Assembly: GCF_017357005.1 (NCBI RefSeq)
Contig: NZ_CP071589.1
Span: 2,480,001 to 2,544,000, forward strand
Reading direction: 5' to 3'
Origin: Staphylococcus simiae
GTDB taxonomy: Bacteria > Bacillota > Bacilli > Staphylococcales > Staphylococcaceae
DNA: 64,000 nucleotides
Every line of letters starts with the position of its first letter. The first letter of the stretch is position 1. Below are positions 9,930-17,981 of this stretch, piece by piece. Made by a program: the position numbers and the translations under genes. Below the pieces are notes generated by a model. It was not told the origin of the DNA. It did not search any database and saw only the letters and a list, made by a program, of their open reading frames with translations.

Positions 9930-10748
9930 TTATTTAGCTTGGTAAGGAATAACATCCTTGCCATATGTCTTTTTAATGTAGTTTTGTGTGTCTTTAGAAC
10001 GTAAGACCTCCAATAACGCTTGAATTTTAGCGTCCTTTTTATGACCAGATTTAACAGCGATGATATTAGCAAATGGTGACGATTCACCTTCAAGCTCAAT
10101 CGCATCTTTAGATGGTATCAAACCATTATCCAATGCATAATTAGAGTTCATAATTACTGCTGCACCTTCCCCACTATTATAGGTCTTTGGAAGAAACTCA
10201 GCACCTTGTTGGTGATTAAATTTTAACTTCTTTTTATTTTCTTTGATGTCTTCAAATTTAGCATCTTCTATATTGACACCTGGTTTTAATTTTATTAATC
10301 CTTTATTAACAAAAAATGATAAAAAGCGTCCTTCTTCTGCTGGATTATTAGAGACATAAATCGTTGAACCTTGTGGTATGTCTCTAATATCTTTATATTT
10401 CTTACTATATACGCCCATTGGTGTTGTAAATACTTTACCTACTTCTTCTATATCGTAACCGTGACTTCTTTTTTCAGCTTTTAAATAAGGAACGTGCTGA
10501 AAGAAATTAGCATCAACATCTCCTTTATCTAGTAATTTATTAGGTACTTTATAATCATTAACAATTTTAACTTCTAAGTCATAGCCTTTCTTCTTCATTT
10601 GTTCTTTAGCGTACTTTAAGACATCTCCATGTGGTGCTGGTGATGCTGCTACTGTTATCTTTTTATCTTCAGAAGATTTGCCACCACCACAAGCAGCTAA
10701 ACTTATCACTAATATACTTAATACGACTATAGCCATTATTTTTTTCAT
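9930..10748 (-). CDS. Methionine-binding lipoprotein, MetQ/NlpA family
   Basis: The substrate-binding lipoprotein of a methionine ABC importer. Starting at ATG 10748 gives 272 residues with a short lipoprotein signal ending in the lipobox LAAC (Cys20), preceded by AAGGTGG eight bases upstream; the frame extends four codons further to a GTG inside the ribosome binding site. The mature part shows the NlpA-family opening 'KITVAASPAPHGDVLKYAKE', the central 'VDANFFQHVPYLKAE', and 'STIYVSNNPAEEGR'. It would be anchored on the outer membrane face. Its transcript opens with a SAM-I riboswitch, fitting methionine supply, but no metN or metP permease gene is adjacent, so it must work with a transporter encoded elsewhere. 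Confidence 0.9.
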   Translation of the reverse strand: MKKIMAIVVLSILVISLAACGGGKSSEDKKITVAASPAPHGDVLKYAKEQMKKKGYDLEVKIVNDYKVPNKLLDKGDVDANFFQHVPYLKAEKRSHGYDIEEVGKVFTTPMGVYSKKYKDIRDIPQGSTIYVSNNPAEEGRFLSFFVNKGLIKLKPGVNIEDAKFEDIKENKKKLKFNHQQGAEFLPKTYNSGEGAAVIMNSNYALDNGLIPSKDAIELEGESSPFANIIAVKSGHKKDAKIQALLEVLRSKDTQNYIKKTYGKDVIPYQAK

Positions 10749-10804
10749 ATGTAAGCCCACCTTTCTTGTTAACTACTCAATAAAGAAAGTTACTTATCAT
10801 ACAA

Positions 10805-10960
10805 CAAAAAAGCTTCCTCCTGTTTAAGAGAAAGCCCATGTTCTTTCTCTCATCTTCAAAAGTAGTAAGCTACTTTATTGTGATTTAGCACCATGTCTTT
10901 GGTAAGACGGTTGCTGGGCTTCATAGGGCACATCCCTCAGCCTCTCTTGATAAGAGTCTC
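10805..10960 (-). promoter_or_regulatory. SAM-I (S-box) riboswitch
   Basis: Read on the minus strand, the conserved core is present in order. CTTATCAAGAGAGG opens P1/P2, then come CTGAGGGA, GCCC...AGCAACC and GGTGCTAAATC. A stem of AGTAGCTTACTACTT follows, then a hairpin GAGAAAG/CTTTCTC and a T-rich stretch at 10805-10811. This is the S-adenosylmethionine-sensing leader that stops transcription when SAM is high. It directly precedes the methionine-binding lipoprotein gene. The remaining 310 bases to the next gene (10961-11268) look like plain promoter DNA. Confidence 0.93.
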
Positions 10961-11268
10961 ATTTATTGAATTGAATTTATCCTATCACTGCTTCATTTTA
11001 AAGTCAATATTAATTCTGAAAATTCCGATAATAATAATACGCGTTCACTTACGATAAGACTGTATAATAGTTTAATTCGACTACTTGGTGAATTGTCTTA
11101 CTTTTCATTTCAGATCATTTTTTATATTCAATTTTGACATTTTTTTGAAAACTATTAGATTCTCTATATTATTTTGTGTAATAAATATTTTATGTGGTAA
11201 ATAACTAATATCACTATTTAATTTAAAGGTATATTTTATTATAGATTGAAAATTGGAGGTAACAAATT

Positions 11269-12630
11269 ATGAAATATGTTGTAGTAGGAACATCACATGC
11301 AGGTTATGAGGTTATAGAAACACTTTTAAAAGAAGACCCTCAAGCACAAATAGAAGTCTTCGAAAGTGGCGATAAACCTTCGTTCTTATCTTGTGGTATT
11401 CAAAGTTATTTAGAAGACGTATCACCTTCACTAGATTCATTACATTATGCTACGACTGCTTCTTATGAGAAACAAGGTGTTAATATTCACGTTAATACGA
11501 CAGTTGTAGATTTAGATACAGATAATAAAACGATCACCGTAGAACATGATGATACTAAAGAAAATATTAGTTATGACAAACTATTTTTAAGTCCAGGTGG
11601 CAGTGCTGTTAAACCACCTATTACAGGCATTGATGATTATAATAATGTCTTCTTTATGCGTGGTCGTGAATGGGCAGATAAAATCAAGCAACGCATGCCT
11701 CATGCTAAAAAAGCAGTTGTAGTAGGCGGTGGATATATTGGTATCGAAGCTGCTGAAGCATTTGCTAAAGCTGGCATCGAAACTAAAATTATTGATGTTG
11801 CTGAGCGTATTTTAAGCACGTATTTAGATCCTGAATTCACAAATATTTTAGAACAAAATTCAAAACAACATCATTTAGAATTTATTGGTGGTGAATCAGT
11901 TAAAGAAATTACTGGTAACGACAATGGCGATGTAACAACAGTAATTACTGATAAAGGTGAATATCAAGCAGACACTGTGTTATTCGCAGTAGGTGTAGCC
12001 CCTGCTACTAGTTGGCTTAAAGATAAAATTGACTTAGGCACTAAAGGTATTATTACTATTGATCATCATCAACAAACTTCAGCACCTGATGTATACGCAG
12101 GTGGCGATGCAACAATGGTACCATTTGCGCCAATAGAAGAAGATCGCTATATTGCTTTAGCAACAAATTCACGTCGTCAGGGTGTTACTGCAGCGTTAAA
12201 TATGGTTGGTAAATCTGCTACGATGCCTCGTGTATCTGGTACATCTGGCCTACAGTTATTTGATTATAAATTTGGTCAAACAGGTGTACATGGCACTGAA
12301 GCTGATAATTATGACGGTCATCTAGGACAACAATATGTTGAAGAACGTATTAGACCTAAATTTATGCAAGATGATACTACAGTGCATATGAAAATAATAT
12401 TTGATAAAGATAGTCATCGAATATTAGGTGGTCAAGTGATGTCAACTGAAGATGTCACACAAGCAATCAACACATTGTCAGTAGCGATTTCAGCTGGCTT
12501 TACTTTAGAACAGCTTGCAGTTCAAGATTTCTTCTTCCAACCTGATTATGATAGACCATGGCATTATTTAAATGTTCTTGCTCAACAAGCACTAGGACAA
12601 TCATACGGTAGCGATCAAATGCTATTCTAA
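11269..12630 (+). CDS. FAD-dependent NADH oxidase/peroxidase family (Nox-like)
   Basis: A 453-residue flavoprotein of the pyridine nucleotide-disulfide reductase family, class with a single redox Cys. The FAD site is 'MKYVVVGTSHAGYEVIETL', the redox Cys42 lies in 'PSFLSCGIQSYLED' exactly where enterococcal NADH oxidase and peroxidase carry theirs, the NADH site is 'AVVVGGGYIGIEAAEAF' near 150, and 'VYAGGDATMV' near 280 closes on FAD. Family members reduce oxygen to water or peroxide to water with NADH, or reduce CoA-disulfide. A water-forming oxidase is my preferred reading by length and Cys context, which would complement the nearby lactate dehydrogenase in NADH balance. The start has GGAGG seven bases upstream. 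Confidence 0.85.
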   Translation: MKYVVVGTSHAGYEVIETLLKEDPQAQIEVFESGDKPSFLSCGIQSYLEDVSPSLDSLHYATTASYEKQGVNIHVNTTVVDLDTDNKTITVEHDDTKENISYDKLFLSPGGSAVKPPITGIDDYNNVFFMRGREWADKIKQRMPHAKKAVVVGGGYIGIEAAEAFAKAGIETKIIDVAERILSTYLDPEFTNILEQNSKQHHLEFIGGESVKEITGNDNGDVTTVITDKGEYQADTVLFAVGVAPATSWLKDKIDLGTKGIITIDHHQQTSAPDVYAGGDATMVPFAPIEEDRYIALATNSRRQGVTAALNMVGKSATMPRVSGTSGLQLFDYKFGQTGVHGTEADNYDGHLGQQYVEERIRPKFMQDDTTVHMKIIFDKDSHRILGGQVMSTEDVTQAINTLSVAISAGFTLEQLAVQDFFFQPDYDRPWHYLNVLAQQALGQSYGSDQMLF

Positions 12631-12639
12631 ACATACTAC

Positions 12640-12675
12640 AAAAAGCTGTGAAGAGATTTTTCTTCACAGCTTTTT
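12640..12675. terminator. Terminator after the NADH oxidase gene
   Basis: AAAAGCTGTGAAG pairs with CTTCACAGCTTTT and a T7 run follows on the plus strand. Confidence 0.88.
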
Positions 12676-12685
12676 TTATAACTAT

Positions 12686-12846
12686 AGCGCCTGGAATAAA
12701 ACGGATTTGATGCTTAATTTGATGCGTTTGGCAGTAACTGTCTGGAATATAAAGTGTTGAAAAATTAGCGTTTTATAATTCTAGTCAGTCTTGTAGGGTG
12801 AGTAAGACCCCAGCAAAGAAAAATTTTATATCTGTTCCATTCCCTC
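12686..12846 (-). repeat. Dispersed double-hairpin intergenic repeat, copy B (inverted)
   Basis: Read on the minus strand this shows the same order as copy A. GAATGGAACAGA comes first, then CAAGACTGACTAG, an imperfect AT-rich hairpin, and CAGACAGTTACTGCC. It has lost much of the first stem. It fills most of the gap between the oxidase terminator and the next gene. Confidence 0.6.
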
Positions 12847-12930
12847 AAGGTGTCGTGCCATCAATAATGACATATTTTTCTCCATTTAGGGAAATATGAG
12901 TATATATATATTATTGAGGTGACATTTTTT

Positions 12931-13365
12931 ATGTATTTAAAATGGCTTTATCATAGCTTAGCAGCAATTGTTATCAGTCTTGTATTACTATTGAGTACGG
13001 CAATCATCGATCGTTTCAATCAAGGATTTTATCTAAATCAATTATTATTAAATATTGATTTTATTGCTAATCCTGCAGATACACCATATATCATTGAAGT
13101 ACTTCTACATTTAGCCCTCGGATTATCAATATATGTGATATTTGTCTTCATTTATCGTTATGTTCAACATTTTTATTTATTATGTTATGGCTTCTTGTTC
13201 ATCGTATTTTTGGTACTATATCCATTACTTATTGTTATAGCTGTACGTCCAATTTTTCAATTTAATATGTTGGCATGGCTATGGTGGGTGGTATGTCATA
13301 TATTATTTATGTGGTTAATGATGATGGCTATTTCTATGATTGAAAAGCAAAATAAAAGGAACTAG
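12931..13365 (+). CDS. Small integral membrane protein, unknown
   Basis: The ATG at 12931 is preferred over a GTG at 12919, because GAGGTG at 12915-12921 then becomes a well-spaced ribosome binding site. The 144 residues contain four hydrophobic segments: about 4-28, 52-80, 82-105 and 112-136. Two are joined by an amphipathic loop with 'NQGFYLNQLLLNIDFIANPADTPYIIE'. Few charged residues remain outside the short C-terminal 'EKQNKRN' tail, which would face the cytosol. I do not recognise the family. The gene is convergent with the lipoprotein gene downstream, only 32 bases apart, with a weak shared hairpin between the stops. Confidence 0.7.
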   Translation: MYLKWLYHSLAAIVISLVLLLSTAIIDRFNQGFYLNQLLLNIDFIANPADTPYIIEVLLHLALGLSIYVIFVFIYRYVQHFYLLCYGFLFIVFLVLYPLLIVIAVRPIFQFNMLAWLWWVVCHILFMWLMMMAISMIEKQNKRN

Positions 13366-13397
13366 AGACGTTATTTTCGCCCTAATTCCTTTTGCTA

Positions 13398-14354
13398 TTA
13401 TATTTCGTCGCCATGTTCATCATATTTTGTGACGTTGCCATCACTATCAATAATATATGAACCCGCTAAATCACCATTTTTATCTGTATAAGAGAATCCC
13501 CATTTACCATCACCCATTTGTTCAGGTTCTTTATATGTGTATTTATCTGTATTTAAAAGATGACCTTCATAGTCTTCAACTGCATCAATAACATTACTAC
13601 GTGTAATCTTTTTACTTGATTGATGATTATTTGAAGTATCAGTTGATGAATCATCACTATCAGAATCTGAGTTAGTTGATTGATCACTATCAGTTGTTTG
13701 TCCACTTTGGAAGTATTTTTTAACTTGTGTAATTTCACTTTCACTGGCATCATACAACTTCACAGTTTTAGTGTTATTAATAATGTTATTCGTCTCTTTC
13801 TCAGAATAATCAGCTTCCGACCATCTTAAATCTTGAAAATGAGATGGCGCAAAATACATCGTTATTGTGCCATCGTTATTATTCTTATAAATAACATGAC
13901 CTGCTGCATTAGCAGAAGCAGTAATAACTTGTGTACCATCAGGATATTTCGCAGAATGCTCTGGTAACGTTGGATTAATAGCTTCTCCTGAGATGTCTCT
14001 ATTTTCTAACTTCAAATCGCCAAAAGGTGTATCTTTACCATTTCTATAATCAGGTAAGCCTGTTAACCAAACTTTAGCAATATAATCTTCCGACGTAGTA
14101 TCTTGTTGACTCTTACTACTTTGTTGGCTTTTGCCACTTTGTTGATCTGAAGACTGGCTTTCATTCGATTGTTTATTATTACTTTGCTCATCATTAGATA
14201 GTTTTTTATCTTTATTGGTGTTTTGTGTTTGCTTAGTTGAATCTGTATGTTGTTCTTTACTACCTTGATTTGATGAAGATTCCTGATTATTGTTTTGATT
14301 ACATCCGACAAGTAAAACTGTTAAACCTAATGTGACTGCTGCTAATTTTTTCAT
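13398..14354 (-). CDS. Ser/Gln/Asn-rich lipoprotein, unknown
   Basis: A 318-residue predicted lipoprotein: signal MKKLAAVTLGLTVLLVGC with Cys18 as lipid site, and AAGGGG before the ATG. Residues 19-90 are a low-complexity tether of Ser, Asn, Gln, Lys and Thr, as in wall-reaching lipoproteins. A folded domain follows at about 92-218 ('YIAKVWLTGLPDYRNG', 'AAGHVIYKNNNDGTITMYFAPSHF'). A second Ser/Asp linker lies at 218-245, then a C-terminal module of about 70 residues ('DAVEDYEGHL', 'GFSYTDKNGDLAGSYIIDSDG') that looks like the YkyA/extracellular beta-rich modules of staphylococci. I cannot assign a function. It should sit on the outer membrane face. Confidence 0.8.
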   Translation of the reverse strand: MKKLAAVTLGLTVLLVGCNQNNNQESSSNQGSKEQHTDSTKQTQNTNKDKKLSNDEQSNNKQSNESQSSDQQSGKSQQSSKSQQDTTSEDYIAKVWLTGLPDYRNGKDTPFGDLKLENRDISGEAINPTLPEHSAKYPDGTQVITASANAAGHVIYKNNNDGTITMYFAPSHFQDLRWSEADYSEKETNNIINNTKTVKLYDASESEITQVKKYFQSGQTTDSDQSTNSDSDSDDSSTDTSNNHQSSKKITRSNVIDAVEDYEGHLLNTDKYTYKEPEQMGDGKWGFSYTDKNGDLAGSYIIDSDGNVTKYDEHGDEI

Positions 14355-14511
14355 TTAAAATCCCCTTAATGATCTATATAATACTTTTATTATATACTTA
14401 ATAACTACTTAAAAATAGCTTAAATATGTATTTTACACATATTTTTATTTTAAAATTATATTGCGGTATGTATGAATAGAGTTTATGGCTTATCTTCAAT
14501 TAAGTCATCGC

Positions 14512-14643
14512 TCATTGGTAATCATCAATCCGCTTTATATCATCAAGACGATATACAGTCACCTTCCAATCTTTATGTAATTGAACTGCTAATGTCGATT
14601 TTCCTGAACCTGGACTCCCTACAATCAGTATTTTATGTGCCAT
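14512..14643 (-). pseudogene. Truncated P-loop kinase (topology-modulation/FlaR-like) remnant
   Basis: A 43-codon frame on the minus strand starts at ATG 14643 with a good AGGAGGT ribosome binding site. It reads MAHKILIVGSPGSGKSTLA, a Walker A loop at residues 9-16, followed by the LHKDWKVTVYRLDDIKR stretch typical of small adenylate-kinase-like proteins called DNA topology modulation or FlaR. Those proteins are about 160-180 residues long. Here a TGA ends the frame at 14512, and the following bases show no continuation in any frame I can follow. It looks like a recently decayed gene whose translation start still survives. A functional mini-protein is unlikely. Confidence 0.6.
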
Positions 14644-14781
14644 TAGCCACCTCCTGTGTCTTTAATCCTCAACACTAAAATTTTAATTTACATTTTACAC
14701 TAAAAACAAGCTTAATAACTTGAGAAATTCTAGCATTTTCATCATACTGTAAGTGGATGATATAGTTAAGGAGTGAATTAT

Positions 14782-15672
14782 ATGAATAAAGAACAATTAG
14801 AAAAAATGAAACATGGTAAAGGTTTTATTGCTGCATTAGACCAAAGTGGTGGTAGTACACCTAAAGCACTTAAAGAATATGGTGTTAACGAAGATCAATA
14901 TAATACAGAAGATGAAATGTTCAAACTTGTTCATGATATGCGTACTCGTGTCGTAACTTCACCTGCATTTTCACCTGATAAAATTTTAGGTGCTATTCTT
15001 TTCGAACAAACAATGGATCGTGAAGTTGAAGGTAAATATACTGCTGATTACTTAGCTGATAAAGGTATCGTTCCTTTCTTAAAAGTAGACAAAGGTCTAG
15101 CTGAAGAAAAAAATGGTGTTCAATTAATGAAACCTATCGATAATTTAGACGAAGTATTAGATCGTGCTAATAAACGTCACATTTTCGGTACAAAAATGCG
15201 TTCTAACATTTTAGAATTAAATGAAGAAGGTATTAAAGAAGTTGTTGCTCAACAATTTGATATTGCTAAAAAAATTATCGCTAAAGGTTTAGTACCAATT
15301 ATTGAACCTGAAGTAAATATCAATGCTAAAGATAAAGCTGAAATTGAAAAAGTATTAAAAGCTGAACTTAAAAAAGGCTTAGACAACTTAAATGATGATC
15401 AATTAGTAATGTTAAAATTAACTATCCCAACTGAACCAAACTTATACAAAGACTTAGCAGAACATCCAAATGTTGTACGTGTCGTTGTATTATCAGGTGG
15501 CTATAGCAGAGACGAAGCAAACAAATTATTGAAAGACAATGATTTATTAATCGCTAGTTTCTCACGTGCCTTAGCTAGTGACTTACGTGCTAGCCAATCA
15601 GAAACTGAATTCAATAAAGCATTAAGTGATGCTGTTGATTCAATTTACGATGCATCAGTAAACAAAAACTAA
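14782..15672 (+). CDS. fda: Fructose-bisphosphate aldolase, class I
   Basis: A 296-residue class I (Schiff-base) aldolase that cleaves fructose 1,6-bisphosphate in glycolysis and works in reverse in gluconeogenesis. The N-terminal '[21 protein letters not shown]' carries the phosphate and substrate contacts, 'PIIEPEVNI' near 173 gives catalytic acids, and the Schiff-base lysine is in '[12 protein letters not shown]' near residue 212. The ATG at 14782 with AAGGAG is chosen; three extra codons upstream are outside the family alignment. It stands alone with its own terminator. Sequence and position next to mqo match the S. aureus gene. Confidence 0.96.
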   Translation: MNKEQLEKMKHGKGFIAALDQSGGSTPKALKEYGVNEDQYNTEDEMFKLVHDMRTRVVTSPAFSPDKILGAILFEQTMDREVEGKYTADYLADKGIVPFLKVDKGLAEEKNGVQLMKPIDNLDEVLDRANKRHIFGTKMRSNILELNEEGIKEVVAQQFDIAKKIIAKGLVPIIEPEVNINAKDKAEIEKVLKAELKKGLDNLNDDQLVMLKLTIPTEPNLYKDLAEHPNVVRVVVLSGGYSRDEANKLLKDNDLLIASFSRALASDLRASQSETEFNKALSDAVDSIYDASVNKN

Positions 15673-15686
15673 TATATAAATGACAC

Positions 15687-15725
15687 AAGCACCAGTAAGA
15701 AATATATCTTACTGGTGCTTTTTTT
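15687..15725 (+). terminator. Terminator of fda
   Basis: AAGCACCAGTAAG pairs perfectly with CTTACTGGTGCTT and is followed by T6. Confidence 0.9.
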
Positions 15726-15795
15726 AGTTCTCTAATAAATTGGCTAGCAAGATAACCTTTAAATTATCTTGCTAACTGAACATATTGTAGATTCA

Positions 15796-16389
15796 TTATA
15801 CTTCTTTATGGTCTTCTTCTGTACCTAAGAAGTCTTTTAGTTGTTGCGTTGTTTGATCGATGATGTGATCAAATTGTTGTTTTTGATCATCATCTTTCAT
15901 TGCTTGTTGACTTGCTTTGAACATCAATTTAAAGACTTGTTGCAATTGCTCACGAGCTTCATGCATTTTGTCAAAGTCCATATGTTTAAATTGTTCTAAA
16001 CGTTGCGTAAATTCATCTTTATCAACATTATCTGCCAAGAAATCTTTACCTTCTTGAGTAATACTATACACTTTTTTATTTCCTTGTTGTGAAATAGAAA
16101 CAAAGTCACGATCTTCTAACATTTGTAAAATTGGATAAACTGATCCTGGGCTTGGTGAATAGAATCCTTTGAAACGTCCTTCTAAATCTTTAATAATTTG
16201 ATAACCATGTTTTGGTTCTTCTTCCAACATTTGTAAAATAATAAATTGTAAATTACCTTTTTTGAAAAATCGATCTCTGATATTACGTGAGCTAGGTTCA
16301 CCAAAATCTAAATTTTGAAAACCTTTACCAAATCCAAATCCTTCATGTTTCATCATATGTGCTCTCATATCATGTCTTCTATTAAACAT
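15796..16389 (-). CDS. PadR-family transcriptional regulator
   Basis: Starting at the ATG at 16389 (AAGG nine bases upstream) gives 197 residues; two further ATGs at 16395 and 16398 are too near the ribosome binding site. A Gly/Phe/Met-rich N-terminal extension of about 40 residues precedes the PadR winged helix: 'LQFIILQMLEEEPKHGYQIIKDL', then 'YSPSPGSVYPILQMLEDRDFVSIS' and wing 'KKVYSITQEGKDFL'. A long charged helical tail follows for dimerisation, as in PadR subfamily 2. Three identical palindromes cover its own promoter, so it almost surely represses itself. No efflux pump or other obvious target gene is adjacent; the inducer is unknown. Confidence 0.9.
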   Translation of the reverse strand: MFNRRHDMRAHMMKHEGFGFGKGFQNLDFGEPSSRNIRDRFFKKGNLQFIILQMLEEEPKHGYQIIKDLEGRFKGFYSPSPGSVYPILQMLEDRDFVSISQQGNKKVYSITQEGKDFLADNVDKDEFTQRLEQFKHMDFDKMHEAREQLQQVFKLMFKASQQAMKDDDQKQQFDHIIDQTTQQLKDFLGTEEDHKEV

Positions 16390-16410
16390 TGTCATCATCC
16401 TTTTCTTTTT

Positions 16411-16462
16411 CGATATATCGATATAATAAACGATATATCGAAAACAGTCAAGCGATATATCG
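16411..16462 (-). promoter_or_regulatory. Promoter of the PadR gene with three identical operators
   Basis: The 10-bp palindrome CGATATATCG occurs at 16411-16420, 16431-16440 and 16453-16462, at 20 and 22-bp steps. The minus-strand promoter is -35 TTGACT (16446-16451), a 17-base spacer, and -10 TATTAT (16423-16428). One operator lies in the spacer and the other two flank the promoter. Flanking bases extend each palindrome to TCGATATATCGA-like 12-mers in part. Confidence 0.8.
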
Positions 16463-16477
16463 AAAAGAACATAAAAA

Positions 16478-16625
16478 AGAAGTAGGATTGAAATAAAATT
16501 GCTAAAAATTATTTCGTCATCCTACTTCGTAAAGACGTACCAAAATCGTAAAATGTTGATCTGTTAATACTTTATAACTTAGACAGTTGTCACTATATAT
16601 ATCATACACTTTATCTCAGACTCTT
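16478..16625 (+). repeat. Dispersed double-hairpin intergenic repeat, copy C
   Basis: A first stem runs from GTAGGATTGAAATAAAATT to AATTATTTCGTCATCCTAC. Then come AAAGACGTACCAAAATCG, an AT-rich second hairpin with the GTTGAT core, and TTAGACAGTTGTCAC. This is the same architecture as copy A, about 150 bases long. Confidence 0.6.
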
Positions 16626-16644
16626 GTTGCAACTATATTTGATT

Positions 16645-16959
16645 TTAGAATGGTCGATTGATAGTTAAATTATTTAAATCGCCAAACATTGGTTTCCACT
16701 CTTCTACAGTATACTCTGCTACTAATCCTTGATACCAATAAGGGTCATTTTCTAATAATGTTTGTAACTTTTGTTCATTATCCGCTTTTAAAATCAAATA
16801 TGCTTCTTTACGTTGCTCATCCTCATTCTCAATAGGTCCTGAAATTGCTAAATAACCTTTTGTCGTAAGTTGATATAAATATTTCACATGTGCTTCTAAA
16901 TGTTCTTTCCATCCTTGTAAATCTGTATGCACAAATTTCACTATATAATAATTAGTCAT
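16645..16959 (-). CDS. YciI-like (YCII domain) protein
   Basis: A 104-residue YCII-fold protein of the ferredoxin-like class. The start at ATG 16959 (MTNYYIVKFVHTDLQGWKE) overlaps the end of the methyltransferase gene by 8 bases; a longer frame to 17064 would add residues with no family match. Visible family features are 'EAHVKYLYQLTTKGYLAISGPI' (the conserved Lys-Gly-hydrophobic-Gly-Pro block) and 'EAYLILKADNEQKLQTLLENDPYWYQGLV'. YciI homologues are small dimers, and some act as hydrolases or dehalogenase-like enzymes; the function here is unknown. Overlap with the methyltransferase implies co-translation and perhaps a shared pathway. Confidence 0.8.
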   Translation of the reverse strand: MTNYYIVKFVHTDLQGWKEHLEAHVKYLYQLTTKGYLAISGPIENEDEQRKEAYLILKADNEQKLQTLLENDPYWYQGLVAEYTVEEWKPMFGDLNNLTINRPF

Positions 16960-17824
16960 GATGATCACCTTCTTTAGCATGTATAAGTACTTTTCCAAAT
17001 TTACCACCTGTGGTAACAGGTATAGTTGTACCGTACTTATCTTGTAAATAATGTTGAATATCATTCAACATTGCAGTAGATACTTCAATATCAAAGTCAG
17101 TAAACCATGTAGGTAATTGATTCATTACATCTTTTAAAGCCATATCTGTTGTTTTAGTATGTCGTTCAATTAGTGTTTGGTACGTATAATTATTTACATA
17201 TAGCAATTGTAATAGATAGTACATATCTGCTGTTGTGGGTACACTTTGTAAGTTAAATTGTTCTATTAATTCATCTACTAATTTATTTTCTTTAGGACCT
17301 GCCATTAAACTGACATAAACATATTTATTAGCAATTTTTAAAGCTTTTTGTACTGCTTCCCAATCAATTACAGCAGGACACATTGAAGCAAATACAAAGT
17401 CATGATGTCCTATTTCAGTTGCCGTTTTATTTTCGAAAGCTGCAGTCATAACATTAACGTCTACATCGTATGTTGTGGCGTTTTTGATTAATAATTCGCT
17501 TAATAGTGGAGAAGGCTCTACAGCAGTTACTGATGCACCACGCTGTGCGAATGGTACACTAAATACACCGGATGCTGCACCAACATCTAAGATGGACATA
17601 TGATTGAACGTTGGAATTTGTTGCTCTATCCATTTTATAATACGTTCGGTACGCGCCTTGCCCTCTTCACTAAATGACTGGCAATCATAATTCATGGCCC
17701 ATTTTTCAAATTCTGGTGAATCATATGAACCTAAGCCTGCACGCTTCATTTTCTTTAGTGACGTATTTGGATCATTACGCCATTGATTTTCCCAAAATTG
17801 ACTACTAAATATCGACTTTGACAT
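16952..17824 (-). CDS. Class I SAM-dependent methyltransferase
   Basis: A 290-residue protein with the SAM-binding motif I 'MSILDVGAASGVFSVPFA' near residue 75 and the acidic end of strand 2 'SVTAVEPSPLLSELL'. Motif post-I/II is 'HDFVFASMCPAVIDWEAVQKAL', with the unusual 'SMCPAV' in place of the aromatic NPPY found in N-methylases. The N-terminal 'FWENQWRNDPNTSLKKMKRAG' extension is typical of a small-molecule methyltransferase group of Firmicutes often found beside metal or quinone genes. The acceptor cannot be inferred. A GAGGAG ribosome binding site supports the start. It forms a two-gene unit with the YciI-like protein. Confidence 0.85.
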   Translation of the reverse strand: MSKSIFSSQFWENQWRNDPNTSLKKMKRAGLGSYDSPEFEKWAMNYDCQSFSEEGKARTERIIKWIEQQIPTFNHMSILDVGAASGVFSVPFAQRGASVTAVEPSPLLSELLIKNATTYDVDVNVMTAAFENKTATEIGHHDFVFASMCPAVIDWEAVQKALKIANKYVYVSLMAGPKENKLVDELIEQFNLQSVPTTADMYYLLQLLYVNNYTYQTLIERHTKTTDMALKDVMNQLPTWFTDFDIEVSTAMLNDIQHYLQDKYGTTIPVTTGGKFGKVLIHAKEGDHHD

Positions 17825-17923
17825 AATTTATCTCCTCTTTTCTATATATATGTATAGTAACGATTGATAAATTCAATGAACAGTATAACGACTTTGCTAT
17901 TACTATAAACCAATAGATAAATA

Positions 17924-17965
17924 AAAAAAGACCCACACAAGTATTACTTTGCTTGTGTGGACCCT
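17924..17965 (-). terminator. Terminator of mqo
   Basis: GGGTCCACACAAG pairs with CTTGTGTGGGTCTT on the minus strand, followed by seven T. Confidence 0.88.
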
Positions 17966-17981
17966 TATAATTTATGAAGAA

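Noticed and set aside
14472..14678. 68-codon plus-strand frame between the lipoprotein gene and fda
   Set aside because: No ribosome binding site; it is the complement of the P-loop kinase remnant, which has the convincing start.
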